Shown here: positions 46,787-58,067 of the stretch, piece after piece | Layout of the letters: every line of letters starts with the position of its first letter | Numbering within the stretch: the first letter of the stretch is position 1 | From: JALORV01 sp963703945 | Lineage (GTDB): Bacteria; Pseudomonadota; Gammaproteobacteria; Burkholderiales; Burkholderiaceae_F | Length of the DNA: 64,000 bases | Assembly: GCA_963703945.1 (NCBI GenBank) | Contig: CAVPGM010000011.1 | Span: forward strand, 372,001 to 436,000 | Reading direction: 5' to 3' | The notes under the pieces: generated by a model | The model's input: only the letters and a program-made list of their open reading frames with translations | Databases searched by the model: none | What the model was told of the DNA's origin: nothing | Made by a program: the position numbers and the translations under genes

Positions 46787-48286
46787 GCCGTCCGCGCGCG
46801 CCGTTCGCGCACGACGCGCACCAGCCACGGAACCAGGACCAGCGCCGCCGTCAGCCCGAGCAGCGCGGCCGAGATCGGGTGTGTGAAGAACACCGACACA
46901 TCGCCCTGGCTGATCGCCAACGCACGCCGGAACTGCGACTCGGCGAGCGGGCCGAGGATCAGCCCGATGACAGCGGGCGCCACCGGGAAGCCCCAGCGCC
47001 GCATCATGAAGCCCAGCAGGCCGAAGACATAGAGCGTCATCAGATCGACGACCGACTGATGCAGGCTGTACGCGCCCAGCGTGGAGAACACGAGGATGCC
47101 CGCGTACAGCAGCGGCCGCGGAATCATCAGCACCTTCACCCACAGTCCGATCAGCGGCAGATTGAGGATCAGCAACAGGATGTTGCCGATGTACATGCTG
47201 GCGATCAGGCCCCACACCAGCGCGCCCTGCGTCTGGAACAGCAGCGGGCCGGGCTGGATACCGTAGTTCTGGAACGCTGCCAGCAGGATGGCGGCGGTGG
47301 CCGAAGTGGGGATGCCCAGGGTGAGCAGTGGCACGAGCACGCCCGCCGATGATGCATTGTTGGCGGCCTCGGGGCCGGCGACGCCCTCGATCGCGCCGTT
47401 GCCGAACTCCTCAGGGTACTTGGTGAGCTTCTTCTCCAGCGCGTACGACAGGAAAGTTGGAATCTCCGCGCCGCCTGCGGGAATCGTGCCGAAGGGGAAG
47501 CCGATGAACGTAGCGCGCAGCCACGCCGGCCACGAGCGCTTCCAGTCCTCACGCGACATCCAGATCGAGCCGGACATCTTTTCCAGCTCTTCATGCTGCC
47601 GACTCTGGTAGGCCGCGACATACAGGGCCTCGCCGACGGCGAACAGACCCACCGCCAGCACGACGACGTCGATGCCGTCCATCAGCTCAGGCACGCCGAA
47701 GGCAAACCGCATCTGGCCGGTCTGGTCATCGATGCCCACCAGGCCCAACAGAACGCCGACGAACAGCATCGTCAGGCCGCGCACCGTCGAGCTGCCAAGG
47801 ACCGCTGCTACCGTGACGAACGCGAACACCATCAGGGCGAAGTACTCGGTCGGACCGAACTTGAGCGCCACTTCGACCACCAGCGGGCGCCAACAAAGTC
47901 AGCAAGATGGTGGCGATCGTTCCGGCGACGAACGAGCCAATGGCAGAAGTCGCAAGCGCCGGCCCGGCGCGCCCGCGCTTGGCCATCTTGTTGCCCTCAA
48001 GCGCGGTGGCGATCGAAGCCGACTCGCCCGGCGTGTTGAGCAGAATGGTCGTCGTCGAGCCGCCGTACATCGCGCCGTAGTAGATGCCGGCGAACATGAT
48101 CAGCGCGCCGGTCGGATCGAGCTTCACCGTCAACGGCAGCAGCATCGCGACCGTCAGCGCCGGACCCACGCCGGGCAGTACCCCGATTGCCGTGCCGAGC
48201 GTGACGCCGATAAAGCCCCACAGCAGATTGTTCGGCGCCAGCGCAACGCCGAAACCGGTCAGAAGCGCGCCAAGAGTTTCAGTCAT
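46783..48286 (-). CDS. tctA: Tripartite tricarboxylate transporter large membrane subunit TctA (one frameshift)
   Basis: The start at 48286 overlaps the tctB stop (ATGA). The N-terminal LTVAMLLPLTVKLDPTGALI, YYGAMYGGSTTTILLNTPGE and ATALEGNKMAKRGRAGPALA are TctA signatures. A frame change near 47890 leads into VVEVALKFGPTEYFALMVFA, LGIPTSATAAILLAAFQNYG and RRWGFPVAPAVIGLILGPLA, ending at 46783. The corrected length is about 500 aa with 11-12 TM segments, as expected. It is driven by ion gradients with a periplasmic Bug-type protein. Confidence 0.93.
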
Positions 48287-48795
48287 AGGCCCGCCGTACC
48301 CAGCAGCGGCTGCAGCCAGCCGGCGGGCAGGTTGACGTTGAGGAAGCGCACGAAGAACAGATAAACCGCGACGCCAAGCACCAGGCCGATCGCCAGGTCG
48401 CGTGCCCAGCGCGCGCTGCCGAATCCGCGCGCCACCAGCGCAAAGAGCACCATCGCGGCGATGGCGAAGCCAGCGCTTTGGATCAGCACCATCTGCGCAA
48501 ACAGCCCCGCACTGACCCAGGCAAAGGCGCTCGAATGGAAAGCGTGCTCGCCCCTCTCGGCCGGATCGTCCGGTACGCGCTCGCGCCAGCCGCCGGTAAA
48601 CACTTCCGCCAGCAGCCAGAAGCCGAGCACGATCAGGCCGGCCGACACGACCTTCGGCATGAAGTTGGGGCCGATCCGAGCGTAACCACCCGCCTCCGGC
48701 AACTGGAACGCGACGGCAGTGGCGAAGATCCCCAGCGCCAGGACGCCCAGCGACAGGATCAGTTCAACGCGACCGCCGCGAGTCGACGGCAGCAT
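48283..48795 (-). CDS. tctB: Tripartite tricarboxylate transporter small membrane subunit TctB
   Basis: 170 aa with four hydrophobic segments: ILSLGVLALGIFATAVAFQL, VVSAGLIVLGFWLLAEVFTG, WVSAGLFAQMVLIQSAGFAI and LAIGLVLGVAVYLFFVRFLN, ending LLGTAGL. This is the TctB layout. It starts 3 bases after tctC and overlaps tctA. Confidence 0.9.
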   Translation of the reverse strand: MLPSTRGGRVELILSLGVLALGIFATAVAFQLPEAGGYARIGPNFMPKVVSAGLIVLGFWLLAEVFTGGWRERVPDDPAERGEHAFHSSAFAWVSAGLFAQMVLIQSAGFAIAAMVLFALVARGFGSARWARDLAIGLVLGVAVYLFFVRFLNVNLPAGWLQPLLGTAGL

Positions 48796-48798
48796 GGC

Positions 48799-49760
48799 CT
48801 ACTTGGCCAGCCCGAGCGAATCGAGAATGCCGCGGATACGCTTCGTGTCTTCTTCGAGGAAGGCTTTGAAGGCGTCGCCGGGGAGATACACCGACTCCCA
48901 GCCCATTCTTGTCAGCGAGTCTTTCCAGTCGGACGAGTCGACGCCGGCCTTGATCGCCGCGATCAGCGCATCGCGCTGGGCAGCGGTGATGCCGGGTGCG
49001 CCGAAGACGGCGCGCCAGTTGCCAAGAACGACATCGATGCCCTGCTCCTTCAGCGAAGGGATGCCGTCGATCGCCGCCGGCCCGGAGACCGCGAGGCCGC
49101 GCATGCGGCCGCTCTTGATGTGCTCGGCAAACTCACCCACCCCGGCGATGCCCGCCGACACGTGACCACCGACGATGTTCGCGATCTGGTCGCCACCGCC
49201 CTTGGATGCGATGTAGTTCACCTTGGTCGGATCGACGCCGACCGCACGCGCGATCAGGCCCGCCAGGATGTGGTCGGTGCCGCCGGCGGACCCGCCGTTC
49301 CAGGCGATCTTGCCCGGATCAGCCTTGAAAGCCTTCACGAGATCGCCCATCGTCTTGTACGGCGAGTTCGCCGGGACCACGACGACCTCGTACTCGCTGG
49401 TCAGGCGGGCCAGCGGCGTGACCAGGGTGAGGTCGACCGGCGACTTGTTGAGCACGATGCCGCCCACCATCACCATGCCGCCGATCATCATGGCGTTCGG
49501 ATCGCCCTTGGCCGAATTGACGAACTGGGCCAGCCCGATCGTGCCAGCCGCCCCCCCTTGTTGTCGAACTGAACCGACTGGACCGACTTGGCCTGCTGCA
49601 TCGCCGCGCCGAGCGCACGCCCGGTCTGATCCCAGCCACCGCCCGGGTTGGCCGGGATCATCATCTTGAGGTTGGCAACGGCCTGCGCGGCAGCCTGTAA
49701 CGGCCACTGCGCGGCGGCGAGGGCGGCAAGTGTGGTCAGCGTGAATTCGCGGCGTTCCAT
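48799..49760 (-). CDS. Bug-type tripartite tricarboxylate transporter binding protein TctC (one frameshift)
   Basis: Periplasmic binding protein. The start at 49760 gives MERREFTLTTLAALAAAQWP with a signal peptide cut near AAAQA, then LKMMIPANPGGGWDQTGRAL. A run of seven G on the minus strand (49551-49557) is one short: adding a base joins FDNKGG to AAGTIGLAQFVNSAKGDPNA and the frame continues to ILDSLGLAK at 48799. The corrected length is about 321 aa. Bug proteins are strongly expanded in Burkholderiales. The ligand is probably a carboxylate but is not fixed. Confidence 0.93.
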
Positions 49761-49858
49761 CGAGTCTCCTTGGCGTCTGCTTCTGCGTGCGTTGCGATGA
49801 ACGGTCGATCAGCATACCGAACCCCGGGTGCCGCCGTCACCTGCGGCGATGCGCATCG

Positions 49859-51029
49859 CTAGTCGGCGCGCAGCGCATCGACGATCTTCATGCGGCTGGC
49901 GCGGATCGCCGGCAGGAATCCCCCGACGAACCCCATCAGCAGGGCAAACGCGAGCGACCGCGCGACGATTCCTGGAGTCAGGTCGAACGAGAAGGCGAGC
50001 TCCGAGAATGACTGGAAGTTGGTCGTCGACACCGTGACCGCGGTGAGGAAGCTGGCGGCAACGAGTCCGACCACGCCGCCGAGCAGCGCCAGCAGCAGCG
50101 ACTCGGCGAGGAACGCCGTCAGGATCGAGCCGCGCCGGAATCCGAGCGCCCGCAGCGTACCGATCTCGCCGGTACGGGTCGCCACCGCGGCGTACATCGT
50201 GATCGTCGCTCCGATCATCGCGCCCAGCGAGAAGATGACCGACAGCGCCATGCCGAGCAGCGTGATGAAGTTCGACAGACTGGACGACTGGTCCTCGTAG
50301 AAACGCCGTTCGCGCTTGATGTCGACCTTCAGCCGCGGATCCTCGTCCAGTCGTGCCTTCAGTCGCGTCGTACGAGTTCGGGTCCGCCAGCTTCGCGATG
50401 ACCGACGAATAGGCGATGCGGCGGAACGCCTGCATCATCTGCTCGACATCGCCCCAGATCTCCGAATCGAACGCGGTCCTGCCCGCGTCGAACACGCCGA
50501 CCACGGTCCACGTGCGGCCAGCGAACGACAACTGCTGTCCCAGCTCCACACCGGCGAACTGGCGCGCAACCGAGGCGCCGACGACGATCTCCGACGAGCC
50601 GGCGCGGAACATCCGACCCTGCGTGATCTTCACCTGCGGCCGCAGCGTCTTGCCCATCTCGGGCAGTCCGCGCACGACCACGTTGCTGCGCTTGGTCGGT
50701 TCGTCGATCTTCGGCAGCGAATTCAGGACCACGATCTCCTTGGACACCAGCGCCTGGCCGTCCGGTCCGCGCGCCACCTCGGGCGACGTCTCGATCAGCG
50801 CGGCCTGATCGCGGAACACTCCGCTCTGCACTTCGGTCTGGCTTCCCTGCCGGATCACGACAACGTTGTCGGCCGAACCGGTCGACACCAGCGTGGCCTT
50901 GAGACCGGCGTCGAGCATCAGCACCGCGGCAAACACGAATACGACCAGCGCCATGCCGCCGGCCGTCAGTCCCGTCGTCAGCTTGCGCACGCCGAGATTG
51001 CGCGCCACGTAGTTGAATGGAACCTTCAT
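49859..51029 (-). CDS. ABC exporter permease with FtsX-like domain (one frameshift)
   Basis: MacB/DevC-style permease. The start at 51029 gives MKVPFNYVARNLGVRKLTTG, the first TM (GGMALVVFVFAAVLMLDAGL) and a periplasmic core domain (SEIVVGASVARQFAGVELGQ, FAGRTWTVVGVFDAGRTAFD). A frame change near 50365 leads to the FtsX TM bundle (IFSLGAMIGATITMYAAVAT, TRTGEIGTLRALGFRRGSIL and ends LPAIRASRMKIVDALRAD). The corrected length is about 390 aa. It is the last gene of the MFP-ATPase-permease-permease run. Confidence 0.88.
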
Positions 51030-51061
51030 GCGTGCGTTACCGGTCCCGGCGCGTCGCGGCG

Positions 51062-52220
51062 CTATGCCACATGCCGCAGGCCATCGACGATCTTCACGTG
51101 CGCCGCGCGGATCGCCGGCACGATGCCTGCGACGATACCGACCGCCAGCGCGCACGCAGCCTGCAGGTAGAAGGTCTGCGGAACCAGCGGCATCTTGGCG
51201 AACACGCTGACCGTGGCGGCGTGGAAACCGTGCACCACCGGGCTGGTCAGGGCAATGCCGATGCCCGCGCCGATCAGCGCGAGCAGCAGCGCTTCACCCA
51301 TGATCATCGCGGCGACGGTGGCGGGCTTGAATCCCAGCGCTTTCAGCGTCGCGTATTCGGGCAGCCGTTCGCGCGCGGTCATCGCCATCGTGTTGGCGGC
51401 CACCGCCATGATGATCAGTATCACGATGTAGCTCACACCCTGTATCGCCACCACGATCGTCTCGACCATCGCGACAAAGCTCAGCGTGAAGGCCTTTTCG
51501 GTTTCGGTCAGCGTCTCGGCCAGCGAGTTCTTGAACTCGGCATCGACATCGCGCGAGATGTTGGCCGCTGCCTGCCCGTCGCGGATGCCGACGACGAACA
51601 CGCCGACCTGGTCGGCGCGGCGCGGGAACACCTTCTTGATCTGCTCGTTCAGGTAGTCGTAGTGGAAGTACATCTGACGCGTGATCGTGGTGTCGTCGGC
51701 GCGTCGTAGATCGCACGCACGGTGAACTCCCAGTCGCCCGGATAGATCGCGCTTTTGAGCGGGATCGTGTCGCCGACCTTGAACCCGTACAGGTCCGCGA
51801 GCTGCCGGCCGACCGCGGCGCCGCGCCGGTCGCGCAGGAACGCCTGATACTCGGCCGGATTCGAACACGAACTCCGGGTACATCGGGAAGAAGGTCGGCG
51901 CGTCAACCGCGAACTGTGCAAAGAAATTCTTCGGGTCCTTGTAGATGCCGCCGAACCAGTTCGACACGCTGACTGCGGTCACGCCCGGCACGGCGCGGAT
52001 CTTCTCGCGGTAATACATCGGCATCGCGAAGGTCAGCGAGATCGCGTTGCGCGTGATGAGCCGCGTCGCGGAGGCGGCGTCCGACCCGGCGTACCAGGCA
52101 CGCACCACCGTCTGCAACAGTCCGAATGCGAGGATCGCGATCACCAGGCCGAGGATGGTCAGCGACGAGCGCAGCTTGGCCCGGAACACATTGCGCGACG
52201 ACGAACTTGAGGAAGAACAC
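51062..52220 (-). CDS. ABC exporter permease with FtsX-like domain (three frameshifts)
   Basis: Second DevC/MacB-style permease. The start at 52220 (MFFLKFVV) joins by a frame change near 52195 to RAKLRSSLTILGLVIAILAF. Two more changes near 51865 and 51705 bracket the periplasmic segment. The end is FtsX-like: YIVILIIMAVAANTMAMTAR, ERLPEYATLKALGFKPATVA and IVPAIRAAHVKIVDGLRHVA. The corrected length is about 386 aa. It lies between the ATPase and the other permease, 32 bases upstream of the latter. Confidence 0.87.
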
Positions 52221-52230
52221 GCCGTGCGCC

Positions 52231-52951
52231 TCAGTGACCCGCAGGGGCCGTGTCCGTGAGCTGGCCCTTGTCGAGGTAGATCAGGTGATGCGCCGCCTCT
52301 GCGGCGCGCGGGTCATGGGTCACCATCACGATCGTCTTGCCGATTTCGGTGTTCAGGCGGTCAAGCAAGCCCGAGGATGTCGGCAGCAGACTGACGGTCG
52401 AGGTCGCCGGTCGGCTCGTCGGCGATCACCAGCAGCGGATCGGTCACCAGCGCGCGCGCGATCGCGACCCGCTGCTGCTGCCCGCCCGACAGCTCGTTCG
52501 GATAGTGCTTCATGCGGTCAGTCAGACCGACCATGCCGAGCAGCAGTTCGACCCGCTCGCGTCGTTCCGCGCGCGACAGCGGGGTCAGCTGCAGCGGCAG
52601 CTCGACGTTCTCGAATGCGGTCAGCACCGGCATCAGGTTGTAGAACTGGAACACGAATCCTACGGTGCGCGCGCGCCAGTCGGCGAGCGCCGCGTCGTCG
52701 AAGCGCGTGATGTCGTCACCGGCGATCGTCAGCCGCCCGGAATCCGGCTTGTCGATGCCCGCCACCAGGTTGAGCAGCGTGCTCTTGCCCGAACCCGACG
52801 GGCCCATCATCGCGACAAAATCGCCCTCTCGAATGACGAGGTTGATGTCGGTCAGCACCGGTACGACCTGCTCGCCGCGCACGTAGGACTTCGACAGGTG
52901 CTCGATCTCGACCAGAGGGGGCCGGTCGGTCACCGCCTCGGCGTGCGGCAT
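52231..52951 (-). CDS. ABC exporter ATPase, LolD/MacB type (one frameshift)
   Basis: The start at 52951 gives MPHAEAVTDRPPLVEIEHLS, Walker A GPSGSGKST, the Q-loop VFQFYNLMPVLTAFENVELP, signature LSGGQQQRVAIARALV and Walker B LLVIADEPTGDLD. Near 52365 the frame changes and the end LNTEIGKTIVMVTHDPRAAE, YLDKGQLTDTAPAGH closes the protein at 52231. The corrected length is about 240 aa. It lies 11 bases ahead of the permease gene and directly after the 171-bp hairpin element. Confidence 0.9.
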
Positions 52952-52955
52952 CGTT

Positions 52956-53126
52956 AGGGCCTGCTCATGCCAATGGCGGGAGATGCGTTGGGCCGCAATG
53001 CGGATGGATGCGCGAAGGGTGGCGCTGCGAAGGGTGGATCCCCTTTGCAAGCCGCCCGACAAAGCAGACGCCGCATTTCGGCCCAACCCTGCGGGAAAAC
53101 TCCCGCCATTGGCATGAACAGGCCCT
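52956..53126. mobile_element. 171-bp hairpin element (MITE/REP-like) between MFP and ATPase genes
   Basis: The ends are long inverted repeats. The left arm starts AGGGCCTGCTCATGCCAATG (52956-52975) and continues GCGGGA; the complement of the right arm starts AGGGCCTGTTCATGCCAATG (53126-53107) and continues GCGGGA, so one mismatch in 26 bases. Further inside, TTGGGCCG.AATGCGG pairs with CCGCATT.CGGCCCAA (about 52988-53003 with 53071-53086). The core holds GCGAAGGGTGG twice. The right end shares one base with the MFP stop codon, and the left end lies 5 bases from the ATPase start. No transposase is present. Confidence 0.75.
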
Positions 53127-54366
53127 CACTTCTTCGCCGCTTCGACCCGCGCCCCGGCGGCCAGCCGCTCGGGTGGCGCGGCGACCACGCGCGTTCCGGG
53201 CGCCACGCCCTCGATGCGTCTGAGGTCGCCCACCTTGTCACCGGCCTTGACGGGCACCGCGCTGGCCGTCCCGGCCGCATCGACCACGAACACGACATCA
53301 GCACCGTCGCGCTTGACGATCGCCTCGGGTCGCACCGCAGGAACCGGCGTGCGTTCAGCCGGCAGTCAGTGCGCGCGACAGGAACGCCACCTTCGCGCTC
53401 ATGTCCGGAAGAACGCGCGCGATCGCGCTCGACAAATTTCACCTTGACCAGCAGCGTGGCCTTGCTGCGATCGACGGTCGGCACGACGCGGCTCACTTCG
53501 CCGAGCAGCCGCAGTTCGGGAAACGCATCGAGCTGGATCTCGGCCGGCTGGCCGACCGCGATCTTCGCGATCGACGATTCCGACACGTCGGCCTCGACCT
53601 CGAGCGTTTCCATGTCGGCCATCGTCACCACGGCACCGGTCGTTCCCGAGGCCGCCGAAAACGGCGTAACGATGTCGCCGACATTGGCGCTCTTGGTCAG
53701 CACGATGCCGCTGAACGGCGCGCGGATCAGCGTCTGGTCGTAGCCGACGCTGGCCACGCGCAGGTTGGCTTCGGCAACGCCAATCTGCGCTTTCAGCGTG
53801 TCGATCTGCGCGCGCGCCTTGCTGTAGCGCGCCTCGGCGGTATCGAGCGCCGAGCCGGAAATGAAGTTCTGCCGGGCAAGATCCTGCGCGCGCTTCAGCG
53901 ACGCCTGCGCATCTTCGAGTTCGGCCTCGCCCTGCGCCAGATTGGCGCGCGCGGCCTGGACCTGCGCCGCTGCCTGTTCGCGCTGCGCGGCGACGTCGCG
54001 GTTCTCGAGTCGCGCGATCACGTCGCCCTCGCTTGCACCATCTGCCCTTCCTGCACGCCGAGCCACTCGAGCCGCCCGGTTCCCTTGGACGACACCGAAG
54101 CGCGTCGCTGCGCGACCACGCGGCCGGTGGCGTTCAGCATTGCCACCGACGTCGACGGATAGGCGGCCGCCACCGTCGCGATATCGACCTGCAGCGCCGC
54201 CGTCCGGCTGCGCACGAACAGCACGGCACCGACGATCACCAGCAATCACGAGCAGCCACACCCACCACCGCTTCCACAGCGGACGGCGGCGACGCGGCAC
54301 CGCGGCCGCCGAACGATCGATGGCGAGACGGGACAGCGAAGGAGGCGCAGCCGGTGTGTCGGCCAT
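53126..54366 (-). CDS. Periplasmic adaptor (membrane fusion protein) of an ABC exporter (four frameshifts)
   Basis: HlyD/DevB-like adaptor. The N-terminus has a Pro/Arg-rich cytosolic tail and TM segment (RPLWKRWWVWLLVIA, then VGAVLFVRSRTAAL in another frame), lipoyl half-motif GRLEWLGVQEGQMV, a coiled coil (QVQAARANLAQGEAELEDAQ, YSKARAQIDTLKAQIGVAEA), RAPFSGIVLTKSANVGDIVT and a beta-barrel part (VSRVVPTVDRSKATLLVKVK). Frame changes near 54240, 54030, 53425 and 53363 connect the pieces. The corrected length is about 410 aa. It is the first gene of the exporter run. Confidence 0.86.
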
Positions 54367-54434
54367 GGGTCACCTGGTTTCGGCGGACCGACATGCTAAA
54401 TGAAGTGGGCTCCACGACGACGCGGCGATCCGCG

Positions 54435-55825
54435 TCACTTGCCGATACAGAAGCGCCCGAAGATGACACCGAGCAGGTCGTCGGCCGTGAACTCGCCGGT
54501 GATGCTGGCCAGCTGCTGCTGCGCGAGTCGCAGCTCCTCGGCATACAGATCGAGCGCAGCATCGCGCTGCGCCGCATGCGTCGCGGCATCCGCCAGATGC
54601 TCACGTGCCTGTGTCAGCGCCTGCAGATGGCGCTCGCGCGCGAGGAACACATGCTCGCCGCCGGTGGTGCGCTCCCAACCGGTGAGTCGATACAACTCGT
54701 CGCGCAGCAGATCGATGCCCTCTCCGGTCCGCGCCGACAGGTAGATCCGGCCGCCTTCGACGCGTGCCTTCTCCCCGGTCAGGTCGATCTTGTTGATGAC
54801 CGTCAGCAGCGGCACGTCCCGTCGACGTCCGCTCGGAAATCCGCTCGAGCACCGCCTCATCGACTGCTGAGTCGGCCCGGGGCCGGCTCGCATCCACCAG
54901 GTGCAGCACGATGTCGGCGCGCTCGACTTCGGCCAGCGTGCGGGCGATGCCGATCGTCTCGACCTCGTCGGTCGTCTCGCGCACGCCTGCGGTGTCGATG
55001 ATGTCGAGCGGCAGCCCGCCGACCTCGATCGGATGCGCGATGCGGTCGCGGGTCGTTCCGGGCACCGCGGTGACGATGGCGACGTCTTCGCCGGCCAGCG
55101 CATTGAGCACGCTCGACTTGCCGACGTTCGGCGCTCCGACCAGCACCACATGGACGCCTTCGCGCAGGATCGCGCCCTGGCGCGCGCGGTGCAGCACGTC
55201 GTCCAGCAAGGCGAGCAACCCGCTGCAGCCGTCCGGCAGCGTCCGCCTTGTCGAGGAAGTCGATCTCTTCCTCTGGAAAATCGAGCGTCGCCTCGACCAG
55301 CGCGCGCAGGTCGGTCAGTTCGTCGGTCAGCGCGTGTATCGCGCGCGAGAACTCGCCCGACAGCGAGCGCGCGGCCGAACGAGCCGCCGCCTCGGTCGAT
55401 GCATCGATCAGGTCGGCGACCGCCTCGGCCTGCGCGAGGTCGATGCGGTCCGCGAGAAAAGCGCGCCGCGTGAACTCACCCGGTTCGGCCAGCCGCAGCC
55501 GGATCGCACGCCCGGCTTCGAGGCAGCGCGCCACCAGCATGCGCAGCACCACCGGCCCGCCATGCCCCTGGAGTTCGAGCACGTGTTCGCCGGTGTACGA
55601 GTGCGGCGCCGGGAAGAAGAGCGCGATGCCGCGGTCGATCACCTCGCCGTCGCGGTCGAGGAATGCGCAGTGGGTTGCCCGGCGCGGTTCGAGCGCACGC
55701 GCCGCCGCGCCCAGCACTCCTTCGATCACCGGCGCGATGTCCGTACCCGATACGCGCACGATGCCGATGCCTCCGCGCCCGGGCGGCGTGGCGATGGCAA
55801 CGATCGGATCCTTGTCGGCAGTCAT
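54435..55825 (-). CDS. mnmE: tRNA modification GTPase MnmE (two frameshifts)
   Basis: The start at 55825 gives MTADKDPIVAIATPPGRGGI and the N-terminal folate-binding domain (HSYTGEHVLELQGHGGPVVL, RLAEPGEFTRRAFLADRIDL). A frame change near 55230 leads into G1 GAPNVGKSSVLNALAGEDVA, G2/G3 TTRD and DTAG, and another near 54830 into G4 NKID. The C-terminal FGRFCIGK motif is present. The corrected length is about 463 aa. It partners MnmG (32493-34424). Confidence 0.95.
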
Positions 55826-55920
55826 GCGTAACGGTGGCGCGGCCCCTATTCTGACGTGGGGTGCGGTCCGCGCGTCTTCCTCATCGTGTGCGGGCGCCGG
55901 AGCCTGCCTACACTGGCCGC

Positions 55921-56238
55921 ATGGATGACGACCCCCTGGTCAAGCTGATCCCGCCGCTGGTGGGCGTGGTGCTGGCCGTGGTGCTGTCGCTGATGGTGGC
56001 GGCGACCGTGGCCAGTCAGATCGGCGAGGACTACGGCACGCGCGCCTGGATCTACACGACCGCCGTGCTGTGGGTACTGGTCGGCGCGGTCGTCGTTTTC
56101 ATGCTCGCCCATCGCGGGGAGTCGCGCAGACTCACGATCGGTCGCGTCCTGCTGTGGACCGTCAGCATATGGCTGTGGCCGCTGATCGCGTTGCGAACAC
56201 TACCGCGCCGAGGAGCCGGCCCGCCCGCCTCGCGCTAG
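55921..56238 (+). CDS. Small membrane protein of unknown function
   Basis: 105 aa from the ATG at 55921. There are three hydrophobic segments: LIPPLVGVVLAVVLSLMVAA, AWIYTTAVLWVLVGAVVVFM and RVLLWTVSIWLWPLIALRTL, with a basic C-terminal tail. It is divergent from mnmE and convergent with yidC. No family is recognised; a codon-like bias and clean hydrophobic layout support it as a real gene. Confidence 0.6.
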   Translation: MDDDPLVKLIPPLVGVVLAVVLSLMVAATVASQIGEDYGTRAWIYTTAVLWVLVGAVVVFMLAHRGESRRLTIGRVLLWTVSIWLWPLIALRTLPRRGAGPPASR

Positions 56239-56255
56239 CGCGGAGACGCTGCGCT

Positions 56256-57997
56256 TCAGCCGGGCTTCTTCGACTTCGCGATCTGCCGCGTCACGTACCA
56301 CTGCTGCGCAATCGACAGGATGTTGTTGGTCAACCAGTACAGCACCAGGCCGGCGGGGAAGAAGAAGAACATCGCGCCGAATATCAGCGGCATGAACATC
56401 ATCACCTTCGCCTGCACCGGATCAGGCGGGGTCGGGTTGAGCTTGTACTGGATCCACATGGTCCCCATCATCACGACCGGCAAGATGAACCAGGCGTCGG
56501 GCGTGGCGAGATCCTGCACCCACAGGATCCACGGCGCGTTGCGCATCTCCACGCTGGCGAGCAGCACCCAGTAGAGGGCAATGAACACGGGGATCTGCAC
56601 CACGATCGGCAGACAGCCGCCCAGCGGATTGATCTTCTCGGTCTTGTAGAGCTCCATCATCGCCGTGTTGAGCTTCTGCTTGTCGTCGCCGTACTGCTCG
56701 CGGAGCTTCATCAGGCGCGGCGTCACTTCCTTCATGCGTGCCATCGACTTGTAGCTGGCCGCCGACAGCGGGTAAAAAGCGCCCTTGATGATCACCGTCA
56801 GCAGCACGATGGCCCAGCCCCAGTTGCCGACGATCCGATGCAGGAACTCGAGCAGCCAGAAGATCGGCTTCGCAAGGAAGGTGAGCCAGCCGTAGTCGAC
56901 CACCAGATCCAGGCCCGGCGCGATTTTCGCCAGCGCGTGCTGGTCCTGCGGGCCGACGTAGAACTGCGCGGTGCTGGTCACGCTGGCCTGCGGCGCCAGG
57001 CGTCGGCAGCGGCTCGCGCGTCCCGATCGTGTAAAGGTTCTTGTCGACCATGCTCGCGTAGTACTCGCGCTGTTCGCCCTCCTTGGGCACCCATGCGGTC
57101 ACGAAGTAGTGCTGGATCATTCCGACCCAGCCGTTGTTGGTCGGCTTCGGCAGATCGGCCTTGTTCTTCTCGATCGCCGAGAACTCGACCTTCTTGAATT
57201 TGTCCTGCTCGGTGAATACCGCCGGACCGGTGTAGGTGTAATAGAGCGACGACTCGCCGTCCGGCTTGTTGCCGTCGCGCATCAGCTGCAGGTACAGCCA
57301 CGGCGTGATCGGCGCGGCACCGACGTTGGTCACCGTGTGCTTGACGGTCACGTCGTAGCGCCCGCGATGAAATGTATATGTCTTCTCCACACGCGCGCCG
57401 CCCGCTTCCGACACCAGCGTCACATCGAGCGAGTCCTTGTCCGCGGCCAGCGCGCGCGGGCCGTCGACGACGGCATACGGCGTGCGATGGTTCGGCAGCG
57501 ACGCGTCGGCACCGACCAGGCCGCTTTGCGCAACGTAGACCCGGTGCGGACTCACCTCGAGAAGCACGACCGGCCGCTCACCGTCAGACGACTTGCCGGT
57601 CACCAGCCCCATGCAGGCCGCTCGCGGTCCAGTCCGGCGCCACCCGTTCCTTGACCAGCTCGACGCGCGACAGCACTGCGCCCTCAGGGTCGATGGTGAC
57701 GCGCATCAAGTCGGTTTCGACGACGACGGGCGGCGACTTGGAGGGCGACGGTGCGAGCGGCGGCACGGCCGCCGGCGGCCGGCAGCCGGAGTGCTTGCGG
57801 AAGGAGCGGCGGAGGGCACGGCGGGCTGCAGCCGACTCCTTTGGAGCCGTGGCCGGCGCGGTGCTCGGTGCCGTGGGCGCCGTGGCCGTCCCGAACATCG
57901 ATGGGCGTCCGCTGTAGACCAGCCAGCGGTCCCATAACAGGACGAGCGACATGCCGAAGAAGACCCACAAGATGGTGCGCTGGAAATCGGTACCCAT
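56256..57997 (-). CDS. yidC: Membrane protein insertase YidC (at least two frameshifts)
   Basis: Inserts proteins such as the F0 subunits into the inner membrane. The start at 57997 gives MGTDFQRTILWVFFGMSLVL and an Ala/Pro-rich linker, then ETDLMRVTIDPEGAVLSRVE. Frame changes near 57612 and 57000 join the large periplasmic domain (VLLEVSPHRVYVAQSGLVGA…) to the conserved five-TM core: VDYGWLTFLAKPIFWLLEFL, GNWGWAIVLLTVIIKGAFYP and KMKEVTPRL-like region, NPLGGCLPIVVQIPVFIALY and PAGLVLYWLTNNILSIAQQW. The end at 56256 is normal. The corrected length is about 575 aa. Confidence 0.94.
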
Positions 57998-58067
57998 GTC
58001 GAAAATGGCCCCGGCTAATTGGTCAGTCGTACAAGCGAGATCTGGCTGCGCCAGCGCGGCTCTGAGT

